A stretch of DNA of 26,394 nucleotides from VBCK01 sp035511515 (GCA_035511515.1 DATKFG010000101.1:1-26394), one strand, 5' to 3'. Shown: positions 16,060 through 24,255, counted from the stretch's first letter. The notes: generated by a model from the letters alone, not told the origin. A program made the numbers and translations.

Positions 16060-17007
16060 TCAGGCCTTGCGGCGCGCGCGCGGATGATGCGAATCGTAGG
16101 CCTTGGCCAGGTGCTGCCAGTCCAGGCGCGTGTAGACCTGGGTGGTCGAGATGTTCGCGTGCCCGAGCAATTCCTGTACCGCGCGCAAATCGCCGCTCGA
16201 TTGCAGCAGATGCGAGGCCATCGAATGCCTCAGCACGTGCGGATGAACGTGCACGCCCAGACCCGACCGCGCCGCCAGCTGCTGCAGCCGGATCTGCACG
16301 CTGCGGTGCGTCAGCCGCGTGCCGCGCGCCGATACGAACAGGGCCCGCTCCGGCGCGGCGGCGAGCGTGTGCCGCACGCCCAGCCAGGCGCGCAGCGCCT
16401 CCACGGCGGGCCGGCCGATCGGAACCGAACGGCGCTTGGACCCTTTGCCGGTGACCGTCAGCTCGCGCTCGGCCAGGTCGATCCAGCCGAGCGAGGCGGG
16501 CGCCGAACCCTGGGCGGCGTACGGCCGCAGGTCCAGCCCCACCAGCTCCGACAGGCGCAATCCGCTCGAATACAGCACCTCGGCGATGGCGTGATCGCGC
16601 ACCGCCAGGGCTCCAGTGCCGCTCTGGTGCGATGCAAGGGCGACCGCCTGATCGGGGGTCAGCGCCTTGGGCAGGCGCTGCGGGCGGCGCGGGCCGCGCA
16701 CCCCCAGCGCCGGATTGGAAGCGCTTGTTCCGCGCGAAGCCAGGTAACGGAACAGGGCCCGCCAGGCCGACAGCATTCGTGCGATGCTGGCCGGGGCCAG
16801 TCCCTGCGCATGAAGGCGTCCCGCGGCCCGCCGCACATCGGCCGCGGTCAGATCGGACAAGGCCCGGCCGGCCGCCAGCTCTCCCAGGCGCTGCAGGTCC
16901 CGGCGGTACGCGGCCACACTGTGCGGGGACAGGCGCCGTACCGCGGCGAGCTCGTGCAGAAATTCCTGCGCGACGGCCGCCAGCTCGCCGCGGCCCATGT
17001 CATCCAC
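16060..17007 (-). CDS. xerC: Tyrosine recombinase XerC (chromosome dimer resolution)
   Basis: 315 residues. N-terminal SAM-like core-binding domain (~10-95). The catalytic set is complete: Arg151 in SSGLRLSEL, Lys188 in GKGSK, His257 and Arg260 in HVLRHSMASHLL, His283 in LLGHANISTTQ, and nucleophile Tyr292 in VYTRLD. Neighbouring DUF484 and dapF genes match the conserved xerC context in Proteobacteria, so this is the housekeeping Xer protein rather than an integrase. The start is GTG 17007 (overlapping the DUF484 stop) or ATG 16998. Confidence 0.95.
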   Translation of the reverse strand: MDDMGRGELAAVAQEFLHELAAVRRLSPHSVAAYRRDLQRLGELAAGRALSDLTAADVRRAAGRLHAQGLAPASIARMLSAWRALFRYLASRGTSASNPALGVRGPRRPQRLPKALTPDQAVALASHQSGTGALAVRDHAIAEVLYSSGLRLSELVGLDLRPYAAQGSAPASLGWIDLAERELTVTGKGSKRRSVPIGRPAVEALRAWLGVRHTLAAAPERALFVSARGTRLTHRSVQIRLQQLAARSGLGVHVHPHVLRHSMASHLLQSSGDLRAVQELLGHANISTTQVYTRLDWQHLAKAYDSHHPRARRKA

Positions 17008-17659
17008 GCAGCCGCGTCAGGGCGGCCGCGGTCAGCTGGCCGATGCGACTCAGGAAGGCGGTGCCCATGTCATTGCGGAAGCGATGCGGATCATCGGAAC
17101 CCAGCGTCAGCAGACCGAACGGTGCCGAATCCGGGTCGGCGCGCAACGGGACCAGGGCCAGGCTGCGGGTGTCCGGGAAATCGGCCTGCATCCAGCTGGC
17201 GGCCGCGAAGTCGGCGTTCAGTCCGCAAAACGGCGCCTGCATGCTGGCGGTGAACCGAACCACGTCGGCGGGAACCGCACTTGCGCAGTCGAGCCCGGCA
17301 AAGCGCGGCGCGAACTCCCAGATCCGCACAGCCGCCGCCGGCACCCCGAACGCCTCCTTCAGCCCGTCGACCACCCGCTGTGGCAGGCTCGCCTCGTCGC
17401 GCTCGGCCAGCAGCGCGCTGGCCCATCGCGCCAGGCGCTCGCCGATCGCGTCGTTGTCGCGGCCGTGACGGGTCAGATCCGACAGGTTTGCCTCGAGCGT
17501 GCGGATGCGTTCGCGCAGGATCTGCGCCTGGCGCTCGGACAGCGACACCGCGCGGCCGTCGTGCGGGTCTGGCAGCTCGATCGAGCCGAGCAACCAGGGC
17601 TTGCGACGGAAAAAGTCGGGGTTGTCCTGGATAAAGATTGCGACGTCGTCCTCGTTCAC
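17000..17659 (-). CDS. DUF484 family protein (GAF-like)
   Basis: 219 residues from GTG 17659, with AGGA just upstream. Begins with the family's short helical part, VAIFIQDNPDFFRRKPWLL, then PHDGRAVSLSERQAQILRERI and a coiled segment (~45-80). A GAF-like domain follows, with LALVPLR and FGLLTLGSDDPHRF as the typical C-terminal strands. Function is not established; the family sits between dapF and xerC in many Proteobacteria. The gene overlaps the xerC start and follows dapF by 14 bases, so dapF-DUF484-xerC-rlmI probably form one transcript. Confidence 0.92.
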   Translation of the reverse strand: MNEDDVAIFIQDNPDFFRRKPWLLGSIELPDPHDGRAVSLSERQAQILRERIRTLEANLSDLTRHGRDNDAIGERLARWASALLAERDEASLPQRVVDGLKEAFGVPAAAVRIWEFAPRFAGLDCASAVPADVVRFTASMQAPFCGLNADFAAASWMQADFPDTRSLALVPLRADPDSAPFGLLTLGSDDPHRFRNDMGTAFLSRIGQLTAAALTRLRG

Positions 17660-17673
17660 GCCTTCCTCGTCAT

Positions 17674-18540
17674 TTACTCGATGTCGATCTCGCCGTCGAA
17701 CACCCGGACGGCCGTGCCGGCCAGGAAGACCGGCCCCGGACCGCGTGCGCCCGCACTGTCCCATCGTACCGACAGCAGACCGCCGCGCGCGTGCACCTGC
17801 ACCGGCGAGGCCAACAGGCCCCGCTGGATTCCCGACACGACCGCCGCACACGCGCCAGTGCCGCAGGCGAGCGTTTCGCCGGCGCCGCGTTCCCACACGC
17901 GCAACCGGATCGCATGCCGGTCCAGTACCTGCATGAATCCGGCGTTCGCCCGGTTGGCGAAGCGCGGATGGTGCTCGATCACGGGCCCGTCGACCTGGAC
18001 TGGGGCCGAATCGACATCCTCGACCCGCTGCACCGCGTGCGGATTGCCGATCGAAACGACCGAAATCCACGCGGGGCGACCATCCACCGGCAGCGGCCAC
18101 AGCGTGGCCCGCCCCTCGGTGCGTTCGGTCAGGCCATCGGTGGAAAAACCGCTGGCGGCCGGATCCAGATCCGGAACGCCCATGTCGACCGAGACGGTGC
18201 CGTCGTCCAGCAGCCGCGGCTCGATCAGTCCGGAGGCGGTCTGAACGCGGATCGAGGTTTGGCTCGTCAGACCCGTTTCGCGCACGTAGATCATGAAGCA
18301 GCGCGCACCGTTGCCGCATTGCTCGACCTCGCCGCCGTCGGCATTGAAGATCCGGTAGCGAAAGTCCGCGCCCGGCCCGGTGGCCCGCTCGACCAGCAAC
18401 ACCTGGTCGGCGCCGACGCCGAAGCGGCGGTCGGCCAGCGCTCGCGCCCGCGCGGCAGTGAGCTCGAGCGGGTGCCGGATCCCGTCGAGCATCACGAAAT
18501 CGTTGCCGGCGCCCTGCATCTTGGTGAACCGCAGCCGCAT
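17674..18540 (-). CDS. dapF: Diaminopimelate epimerase
   Basis: 288 residues. Converts LL- to meso-diaminopimelate for lysine and peptidoglycan synthesis in the cytosol, using two cysteines as acid and base. Both are present: Cys75 in EQCGNGARC and Cys226 in LACGTGAC. The N-terminal FTKMQGAGNDFVMLD and FNADGG segments are diagnostic. ATG 18540 is the natural start at the conserved MRLRFTKM. It lies 76 bases downstream of the LpxL-type gene on the same strand. Confidence 0.97.
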   Translation of the reverse strand: MRLRFTKMQGAGNDFVMLDGIRHPLELTAARARALADRRFGVGADQVLLVERATGPGADFRYRIFNADGGEVEQCGNGARCFMIYVRETGLTSQTSIRVQTASGLIEPRLLDDGTVSVDMGVPDLDPAASGFSTDGLTERTEGRATLWPLPVDGRPAWISVVSIGNPHAVQRVEDVDSAPVQVDGPVIEHHPRFANRANAGFMQVLDRHAIRLRVWERGAGETLACGTGACAAVVSGIQRGLLASPVQVHARGGLLSVRWDSAGARGPGPVFLAGTAVRVFDGEIDIE

Positions 18541-18616
18541 GCCGCCATTATCGCCGCAGGCGCGCCGTTCAAGGCGCGCGGGTGCCGGATGCCGCGGCCG
18601 GGGCGCAAACCTCGGG

Positions 18617-19549
18617 CTAGTAGATGGACGGCGCCCCCGGTGGCCGCGTCTTGAAGCGCCGATGCGTCCACAGGTACTGGTCCGGCAGCCGCCGGACCCA
18701 CCGTTCGATCTCGCGGTTCATCCGTTCGGTGTCGTGCTCGACGCTGGGGCCGGGAAAATCTTCCCAGGGTGCCTCGACGCGGAACACGTAGCCGTTGCGC
18801 GTCTGCTCGGTGACGGACATCAGGACGCGCGCGCCGGTCATCCGGGCCAGCCGCGACACCATCGGCAGCGTTGCCGTAGGCACGCCCATGAAGGGCACGA
18901 AGATCGAGTTGGACGCGCCGCCATCGATGTCCGGCAGATAGTAGAACGGCCGCCCATCGCGCATCGCCCGTACCACGGTGCGCAGGTCCCAGCCGCGCCG
19001 GGCGACCAGCAGCTGCGGCAGGAAGCGCGAACGACCGTGAGCCAGCCACCGGTCCCACACCGGGTTGGACTGACGCGCGTAGATCGACACGCAGCGGACA
19101 TCGACGGTCATGCGCACGGCGCCCGCGTCCAGCCCGACAAAATGGGGTGCCAGCATGATGACCGGCCGGTTGGCCGGGTCCTGCAGCCGCTCCAGACCCT
19201 CGAAGGCAACCAGCCGCTCGACATCCCGCTGGCTGCCCTTCCACAGCACCGAATGATCGACGGTGGCGCGGGCCAGGTTGCGGAATACGCGGCGTCCGAG
19301 CTGGCGGCGCCCCCGCGCGTCGAGCTCGGGAAAGCATGCCTTCAGATTGGACAGCGTGACACGCCGGCGCGAAGCGACCAGGATCCAGCCAAGATCGCCC
19401 ACGACGTGCGCCAGCCAGCGGCGGGCCCAGGGCGGCCAGCGAGCCGTCGAATTGACGATGGCGATGGCCAGGCCAGCGGCCCAAATGTCGATCCGGCGCC
19501 GCGAAGGACCCTGCGCTGCGATGGCCAGCTCGGACGGCACTTGACTCAC
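18617..19549 (-). CDS. LpxL/HtrB-type lipid A acyltransferase
   Basis: 310 residues from GTG 19549. One N-terminal membrane segment (~22-60, interrupted) anchors the protein to the inner membrane. The acyltransferase His-x4-Asp motif is HFVGLD (His136, Asp141), with LSNLKACFPEL, YARQSNP and FYYLPDIDGG typical of the lauroyl/myristoyl transferase family acting on Kdo-lipid IVA. The start is uncertain: GTG 19549 and GTG 19540 lack clear Shine-Dalgarno sequences, and the longest frame begins at TTG 19618 inside the metK leader. The adjacent metK and dapF fit the standard betaproteobacterial order. Confidence 0.88.
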   Translation of the reverse strand: MSQVPSELAIAAQGPSRRRIDIWAAGLAIAIVNSTARWPPWARRWLAHVVGDLGWILVASRRRVTLSNLKACFPELDARGRRQLGRRVFRNLARATVDHSVLWKGSQRDVERLVAFEGLERLQDPANRPVIMLAPHFVGLDAGAVRMTVDVRCVSIYARQSNPVWDRWLAHGRSRFLPQLLVARRGWDLRTVVRAMRDGRPFYYLPDIDGGASNSIFVPFMGVPTATLPMVSRLARMTGARVLMSVTEQTRNGYVFRVEAPWEDFPGPSVEHDTERMNREIERWVRRLPDQYLWTHRRFKTRPPGAPSIY

Positions 19550-19588
19550 GGGTGGATGGTAATGGGAGGCGGACGGGGGCTGTTCCCG

Positions 19589-19594
19589 TATAAT
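19589..19594 (+). promoter_or_regulatory. Putative -10 box for metK
   Basis: A perfect TATAAT, 132 bases before the metK ATG. No good -35 element is seen at normal spacing (AGGCGG region), so the call rests on the -10 alone. Transcription would begin near 19601. Confidence 0.45.
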
Positions 19595-19600
19595 CGCCGC

Positions 19601-19725
19601 TGCCGAGTTAACGTACAACTTGCAGGGCGATTTCGTGGACGGATGCCGGTCCGCGGAAAAAAATACTGCTAAAGCGTCACTTCTCCTCCGCGGTCGTGGC
19701 GCGCTTCTGAACCGGAGTGTGAGCC
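19601..19725 (+). promoter_or_regulatory. Structured 5' leader of metK, candidate cis-regulatory RNA
   Basis: CGTGGAC (19634-19640) pairs with GTCCGCG (19649-19655) over 7 positions (one G-U), loop GGATGCCG. This is followed by an A-rich run and ACTGCTAAAGCG (19665-19676). CTCCG (19686-19690) can pair with CGGAG (19713-19717), covering the metK Shine-Dalgarno. A further pairing, CTGC (19600-19603) with GCAG (19622-19625), depends on where transcription starts. I cannot match it to SAM-II, SAH or other families with confidence. Confidence 0.5.
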
Positions 19726-20901
19726 ATGGCGAGCGAGTTTCTGTTTACGTCCGAATCGGTTTCCGAGGGCCACCCGGACAAGGTGGCGGACCAGGTATCG
19801 GATGCGATCCTCGATGCGATCCTGACCCACGATGCGCGCGCGCGCGTGGCCGCCGAGACGCTGGTGACCACCGGCCTGGTGGTGCTGGCCGGCGAAATCA
19901 CCACCTCGGCCGTGGTCGACTACGCGCTGGTGGCACGCGAAACGATCAAGCGGATCGGCTACGACAACACCGACTTCGGCATCGATTTCAAGGGATGCGC
20001 GGTGATGGTCTGCTACGACCGGCAAAGCCCGGACATCGCCCAAGGCGTCGACGAGGGGCGGGGCGTGGACCTGGATCAGGGTGCCGGCGACCAGGGGTTG
20101 ATGTTCGGCTACGCCTGCGACGAGACGCCCGAGCTGATGCCGGCTCCCATTTACTACGCGCACCGCCTGGTCGAGCGCCAGGCCGACGTGCGGCGCGACG
20201 GGCGCCTGCCGTGGCTGCGGCCCGATGCCAAGTCGCAGGTGACCCTGCGCTACGTCGACGGCAAGCCGCATTCGATCGACACCATCGTTCTGTCGACCCA
20301 GCACGACGAGGACGTCGACTACAAGACGCTGCAGGAGGCGGTCATCGAGCTGATCGTCAAGCCGGTGCTGCCCAAGGAGTGGCTGGGCCAGACGCGCTAC
20401 CTGATCAACCCGACCGGCCGCTTTGTGGTCGGCGGTCCGCACGGCGACTGCGGACTGACGGGCCGCAAGATCATCGTCGACACGTACGGCGGCGCCTGTC
20501 CGCACGGGGGCGGCGCCTTTTCGGGCAAGGATCCTTCCAAGGTCGACCGTTCGGCCGCCTACGCGGCGCGCTACGTGGCCAAGAACGTGGTCGCGGCGGG
20601 CCTGGCGCGCCAGTGCCAGATCCAGGTGAGCTACGCCATCGGCTACTCCAAGCCGATCAACGTCACCGTGTACACCGAGGGCACCGGCAAGATTCCGGAC
20701 GAGCGCATCGCGCAGCTGATCGGCGAGCACTTCGACCTCAGGCCCAAGGGCATCATCCAGATGCTCGATCTGCTGCGGCCGATCTACAGCAAAACGGCCG
20801 CCTACGGGCACTTCGGCCGCGACGAGCCCGAATTCAGCTGGGAGCGCCTGGACAAGGCCGCTCAGCTGCGCGAGGCCGCCGGTCTGAAAAAAGCGGCCTG
20901 A
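19726..20901 (+). CDS. metK: S-adenosylmethionine synthetase
   Basis: 391 residues, typical length. Makes SAM from methionine and ATP in the cytosol. Signatures: FTSESVSEGHPDKVADQ (~7-23, His16 and Asp18 at the ATP/Mg site), DQGLMFGYACDET (~122-134), and GGAFSGKDPSKVDRSAAY (~261-278, phosphate loop). The end, with the FSWERLDKA segment, is normal. GGAG (19714-19717) lies 8 bases before ATG 19726. It is divergent from the LpxL-type gene and likely controlled by its structured leader. Supplies SAM for, among others, the radical-SAM enzyme PqqE. Confidence 0.98.
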   Translation: MASEFLFTSESVSEGHPDKVADQVSDAILDAILTHDARARVAAETLVTTGLVVLAGEITTSAVVDYALVARETIKRIGYDNTDFGIDFKGCAVMVCYDRQSPDIAQGVDEGRGVDLDQGAGDQGLMFGYACDETPELMPAPIYYAHRLVERQADVRRDGRLPWLRPDAKSQVTLRYVDGKPHSIDTIVLSTQHDEDVDYKTLQEAVIELIVKPVLPKEWLGQTRYLINPTGRFVVGGPHGDCGLTGRKIIVDTYGGACPHGGGAFSGKDPSKVDRSAAYAARYVAKNVVAAGLARQCQIQVSYAIGYSKPINVTVYTEGTGKIPDERIAQLIGEHFDLRPKGIIQMLDLLRPIYSKTAAYGHFGRDEPEFSWERLDKAAQLREAAGLKKAA

Positions 20902-20910
20902 CGGGCCGCT
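20892..20910 (+). terminator. Hairpin overlapping the metK stop
   Basis: AGCGGCC (20892-20898) pairs perfectly with GGCCGCT (20904-20910) around a 5-base loop that includes the stop codon. No T run follows on the plus strand, so it is a weak terminator candidate or an RNA-stabilising hairpin. Confidence 0.4.
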
Positions 20911-20923
20911 GACCCCTCACCAC

Positions 20924-21056
20924 CCCTCACCCCCTCCCCTCTCCCGCTGGCGCGGGCGAGGGGCGACCGACCGCCCGTCATTCAACGCTCATGCTTAACG
21001 CAGCGCTGCCCGATCGCCCCTCGCCCGCGCCAGCGGGAGAGGGGAGGGGGTGAGGG
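20924..21056. repeat. Perfect 43-base inverted repeat, intergenic
   Basis: The arm 20924-20966 is the exact reverse complement of 21014-21056, separated by 47 bases. Each arm contains a small palindrome CCCGCTGGCGCGGG and a C/T-rich outer end (CCCTCACCCCCTCCCCTCTC). It fills the 309-base gap between metK and the HD-GYP gene, where I see no gene. The composition resembles dispersed REP/MITE-like elements of Proteobacteria; it could also fold as a very strong transcription block. Confidence 0.85.
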
Positions 21057-21210
21057 CGGCGGGCCGGCCAATCCGTCGAGGCGGCGGGCATTGGAACCCG
21101 ATTTCCGGGGGTTGCCGGTATCGCATTCGCGCGATCCTTAATCGTGCCCAATTCGTCGCTTCTCGAAGCGGCGGTCAGGGCGGCAGCACCGGGAAGGACG
21201 GTCAAGCATC

Positions 21211-22449
21211 GTGCTGAAGCGAATTGCGGTATCCGAGCTGCGGATCGGCATGTACATCGACGAGTTATGCGGCTCGTGGATGGAGCATCCGTTCTGGCGC
21301 ACGTGTTTCGCGCTCAGGGACGAGAGCGACGTGCGCCGCATCCTGGCAAGCGGCATCCACGAGGTGTGGATCGACACCGGCAAGGGGCTGGACATCGATG
21401 CCAGCGTCGGCTCCGTGCCGACCCGGGCCGAGGCCGAAGCCGAGATCGATCGCAAGCTGCAAACGGCCGCCGCGCAGGTCGTGGCCGGCGCGGATCGAAC
21501 CGCGTTCGCCGAGGAGCTGGAGTGCGCGCGTGCGTTGTACGCGCGTGCCAGGACCGCGGTGCTGAACATGTTCAGCGAGGCCAGGTTGGGCCATCCGATC
21601 GATGCGGGGGCGGCGAGCGAGCTGGTCGACGAGATCTTCCAGTCGGTGCAGCGCAATTCGAGCGCGATGGTCAGCCTGTCGCGGCTGAAGCGCGCCGACG
21701 AGTACACCTACATGCATTCGGTTGCGGTGGCCGCCCTGATGATCACGCTGTGCCGGCAGTTGGGCCTGAGCGAGGCGGACACGCGAGAGGCCGGCCTGGC
21801 GGGGTTGATGCACGACATCGGCAAGTCGAAGATCCCGGACCGCATTCTGCGCAAGCCGGACAGGCTGTCCGACGAAGAGTGGGTAACGATGAAATCGCAC
21901 CCCGAAATCGGCCACACGATCCTGTTCCAGGCCGGCCTGGGGCCGATACCGCTGGACGCGGTCCTGCATCACCACGAGAAGATCGACGGCTCCGGCTATC
22001 CGCACGGACTGGCCGGCGATTCGATCAGCCTGTTCGCCAGGATGGCCAGCGTGTGCGATGTCTACGATGCGGTCACCTCCAATCGCCCGTACAAGTCCGG
22101 CTGGTCGCCGGCCGAAGCGATCCGCAAGCTGGCCGAATGGGCCCCCGGACACTTCGATGAGAACGTGTTTCAGGCTTTCGTAAAGACGGTCGGCGTCTAC
22201 CCCGTGGGCACGCTGGTTCGATTGGAGTGCGACCGACTTGGCGTGGTGGTCGAACACAACGAGCGTGCACTGCTCAGGCCCCAGGTCAAGACGTTCTTCT
22301 CGATCACCTCGCAGAGCCGGATCGCGCCCGAGCTGCTCGATCTGGCTGATCCGCGCAGCAACCACCGGATCATCGGCCGCGAAGACCCGGCCGCCTGGGG
22401 CCTGACGCGCATCGACGATCTGTGGGGCGGACACCCGATCCGCGTGTAG
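21211..22449 (+). CDS. HD-GYP cyclic-di-GMP phosphodiesterase with DUF3391 N-terminus
   Basis: 412 residues from GTG 21211, with GGAAGGA upstream. The N-terminal ~125 residues (LRIGMYIDELCGSW, HEVWIDTGKG) are a DUF3391 domain, common ahead of HD-GYP modules. The HD-GYP domain spans ~165-330, with metal ligands HD at 201-202 (MHDIGKSKIPD) and the GYP signature HHEKIDGSGYP (254-264) intact, so c-di-GMP hydrolysis is expected. Then DVYDAVTSNRPYK and a C-terminal beta-rich region. No receiver or membrane domain, so it is probably cytosolic. Its link to the flanking C1 genes is unknown. Confidence 0.93.
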   Translation: MLKRIAVSELRIGMYIDELCGSWMEHPFWRTCFALRDESDVRRILASGIHEVWIDTGKGLDIDASVGSVPTRAEAEAEIDRKLQTAAAQVVAGADRTAFAEELECARALYARARTAVLNMFSEARLGHPIDAGAASELVDEIFQSVQRNSSAMVSLSRLKRADEYTYMHSVAVAALMITLCRQLGLSEADTREAGLAGLMHDIGKSKIPDRILRKPDRLSDEEWVTMKSHPEIGHTILFQAGLGPIPLDAVLHHHEKIDGSGYPHGLAGDSISLFARMASVCDVYDAVTSNRPYKSGWSPAEAIRKLAEWAPGHFDENVFQAFVKTVGVYPVGTLVRLECDRLGVVVEHNERALLRPQVKTFFSITSQSRIAPELLDLADPRSNHRIIGREDPAAWGLTRIDDLWGGHPIRV

Positions 22450-22461
22450 CCGGATCGTCAT

Positions 22462-22495
22462 CCCGGATCCGGGCCGGGGGTAAGGGCTGCCCCGG
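22462..22495 (+). terminator. Possible terminator hairpins after the HD-GYP gene
   Basis: A 12-base palindrome CCCGGATCCGGG (22462-22473) is directly followed by CCGGGG (22474-22479) paired with CCCCGG (22490-22495). No T run follows, so factor-independent termination is doubtful. The rest of the 173-base gap shows nothing else clear. Confidence 0.3.
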
Positions 22496-22622
22496 TGTCG
22501 CTTACCGACACGCTCGAGTCGCGATGCGGTCAGCAGCACGCAGCACCCGTCGGTAGGATCGTTTCACCCGGTCGTTGCGGACCGGCGGCGCCGTGGCTGC
22601 GGACGCCGACAGGAGATCCCGG

Positions 22623-23321
22623 ATGTCCGACGACGACGAAATCGATTTGAGCGCGCTCGACGACGACGAGCTGGTCGAGCAGATGCACGATGACCTGTAC
22701 AACGGTCTGAAGGAAGAGATCGAAGAAGGCACCCGCATACTGCTGGGGCGCAAGTGGGGGCCCGACCTCGTGCTGGAACGGGCCCTGGTGGGGGGAATGC
22801 AGATCGTCGGCGTGGATTTCCGCGACGGCATCCTGTTCGTTCCGGAGGTTTTGCAGGCGGCCAACGCGATGAAGGGCGGCATGGAAATCCTGCGCCCATT
22901 GCTGGCCGAGACCGGCGCCGAACCGATCGGCAAGATCGTGATCGGAACGGTGAAGGGCGACATCCACGACATCGGCAAGAACCTGGTCTCGATGATGATG
23001 GAAGGGGCCGGCTTCGAAGTGATCGACATCGGCATCAACAACCCGGTCGATAAATACCTGGAGGCACTCGAGACCCATCGTCCCGACATTCTGGGCATGT
23101 CGGCGCTGCTGACCACCACGATGCCGTATATGAAGGTCGTGATCGACACGCTGAAACAGAAGGGAATCCGCGACGACTACATCGTGCTGGTTGGAGGTGC
23201 GCCGCTGAACGAGGAATTCGGCAAGGCCGTCGGGGCCGATGCCTACTGTCGAGATGCCGCGGTCGCGGTCGACACGGCCAAGGCGCTGATTCGCGCGCGA
23301 CGCGCCGCGCGCGTCGCCTGA
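22623..23321 (+). CDS. Corrinoid (B12-binding) methyl-carrier protein, MtbC/MttC-like
   Basis: 232 residues from ATG 22623, with AGGAG 7 bases upstream. An acidic N-terminal helical part (~12-95) is the methionine-synthase-like cap domain. The cobalamin-binding Rossmann domain follows: GTVKGDIHDIGKNLV with the base-off ligand His115 in D-x-H-x-x-G, then LGMSALLTTTM and VGGAPLNEEF at the C-terminal side. Such proteins carry a methyl group on Co(III) between a substrate-specific methyltransferase and a pterin- or thiol-dependent one. First gene of a compact operon; the donor methyltransferase is not in the window. Confidence 0.95.
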   Translation: MSDDDEIDLSALDDDELVEQMHDDLYNGLKEEIEEGTRILLGRKWGPDLVLERALVGGMQIVGVDFRDGILFVPEVLQAANAMKGGMEILRPLLAETGAEPIGKIVIGTVKGDIHDIGKNLVSMMMEGAGFEVIDIGINNPVDKYLEALETHRPDILGMSALLTTTMPYMKVVIDTLKQKGIRDDYIVLVGGAPLNEEFGKAVGADAYCRDAAVAVDTAKALIRARRAARVA

Positions 23322-23328
23322 GGTGTCG

Positions 23329-23946
23329 ATGGGCTCGCAGCGGCCCCTGTTGGTGATCGCCTGCGGGGCGCTCGCGCGCGAGCTGCTGGCCGTGATCGGG
23401 GCCAGCGGCTGGCCCCACATCCACGTGCAGTGCCTGCCAGCGGATCTGCACAACCGGCCAGAACGGATCACCGGGGCGGTGCGCGAGAAAATCCGCGCCG
23501 CGCGCGCGCGCTTCGAACGCGTGTTCGTCGCGTACGGGGACTGCGGCACCGGCGGCGCGCTGGACCGGATGCTGGCCGAGGAGGGCGTCGAGCGCATCGC
23601 CGGGGCGCACTGCTATGAATTCCTGGCCGGATCGGCCGCCTTCGAGCGCCTCAGCGAGCGCGAGCCCGGCACGTTTTACCTGACCGATTTCCTGCTGCGC
23701 CACTTCGATCGGATCGTGATCCGCGGGCTCGGCATCGACCGCTATCCGCATCTGGCAGCGCAGTATTTCGGCAACTACCGGCGTCTGGTTTACCTGGCGC
23801 AGCAGCCGAGCGAGGAAAAAACGGCGGCGGCGCGCGCCGCCGCCGAGCGGCTGGGCCTTCAGTTCGAGGCGCACCCCACTGGACTCGCGCCGCTGACACG
23901 CGCGCTGGGTTTCGCAAAGCGGGAGGCGGTCCAATGGGCAGGCTGA
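23329..23946 (+). CDS. DUF1638 family protein
   Basis: 205 residues from ATG 23329, chosen over GTG 23323 because GAGG lies 5 bases upstream of the ATG. No signal peptide or membrane segment. Family motifs are visible: IACGAL (Cys12), LHNRPE (His41), AYGDCGTGG (Cys72) and AHCYEFLAG (His94, Cys95, Glu97). The spread of Cys/His/Glu suggests a metal or cofactor site (inference). DUF1638 genes occur beside corrinoid methyltransferase systems in bacteria and methanogens, but I know of no assigned reaction. It lies 7 bases after the corrinoid gene and overlaps the next gene by 13. Confidence 0.88.
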   Translation: MGSQRPLLVIACGALARELLAVIGASGWPHIHVQCLPADLHNRPERITGAVREKIRAARARFERVFVAYGDCGTGGALDRMLAEEGVERIAGAHCYEFLAGSAAFERLSEREPGTFYLTDFLLRHFDRIVIRGLGIDRYPHLAAQYFGNYRRLVYLAQQPSEEKTAAARAAAERLGLQFEAHPTGLAPLTRALGFAKREAVQWAG

Positions 23947-24254
23947 TCGTGGTGACCTGGCGCGACATTCCGGCCCAGGTGATCGTCAAGCGCGGCCGCG
24001 AGACGGCGCGCGCGCCGCTGTCGGACCGCTTCCAGATGGCGATCGATCGGGCTGCGATGCGCGCCGGAAAGGGCAGCTCGGACGCCTACCTGGCCGACTG
24101 GAAACGCAGCGAGCCGCGCGCCTGCGGCGACGACATCGATCAGGAGGCGCGCGCCGAAGCTCAGCGGCTGGAGGCGCGCTACAGCGACGCCGACCTGGAG
24201 CGGCTGATCCGCTCGCGCGGCCTCGATGGACCGGCTCAGCCCGGCGAGGAGTGA
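23934..24254 (+). CDS. 'Virulence factor' family small protein
   Basis: 106 residues, soluble, charged, with no export signal. The start VVTWRDIPAQVIVKRGR and the following RFQMAIDRAAMRAG and DAYLADWKR match the Pfam family named 'Virulence factor'. The C-terminal ~40 residues are a charged helix (EARAEAQRLEARYSD). The name gives no function here; the operon position between DUF1638 and the MetV-like gene points to a role in corrinoid/folate C1 transfer. ATG 23934 lies inside the DUF1638 gene, and 1 base separates its stop from the next start. Confidence 0.85.
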   Translation: MGRLIVVTWRDIPAQVIVKRGRETARAPLSDRFQMAIDRAAMRAGKGSSDAYLADWKRSEPRACGDDIDQEARAEAQRLEARYSDADLERLIRSRGLDGPAQPGEE

Positions 24255-24255
24255 C

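Noticed and set aside
19550..19618. Extended N-terminus of the LpxL-type protein from TTG 19618
   Set aside because: A TTG start without Shine-Dalgarno that runs across the metK leader; the family-like sequence begins later.
22450..22622. Cobalamin riboswitch upstream of the corrinoid operon
   Set aside because: The 173-base gap is short for one and I could not find a convincing B12-box sequence; only GC-rich hairpins are seen.
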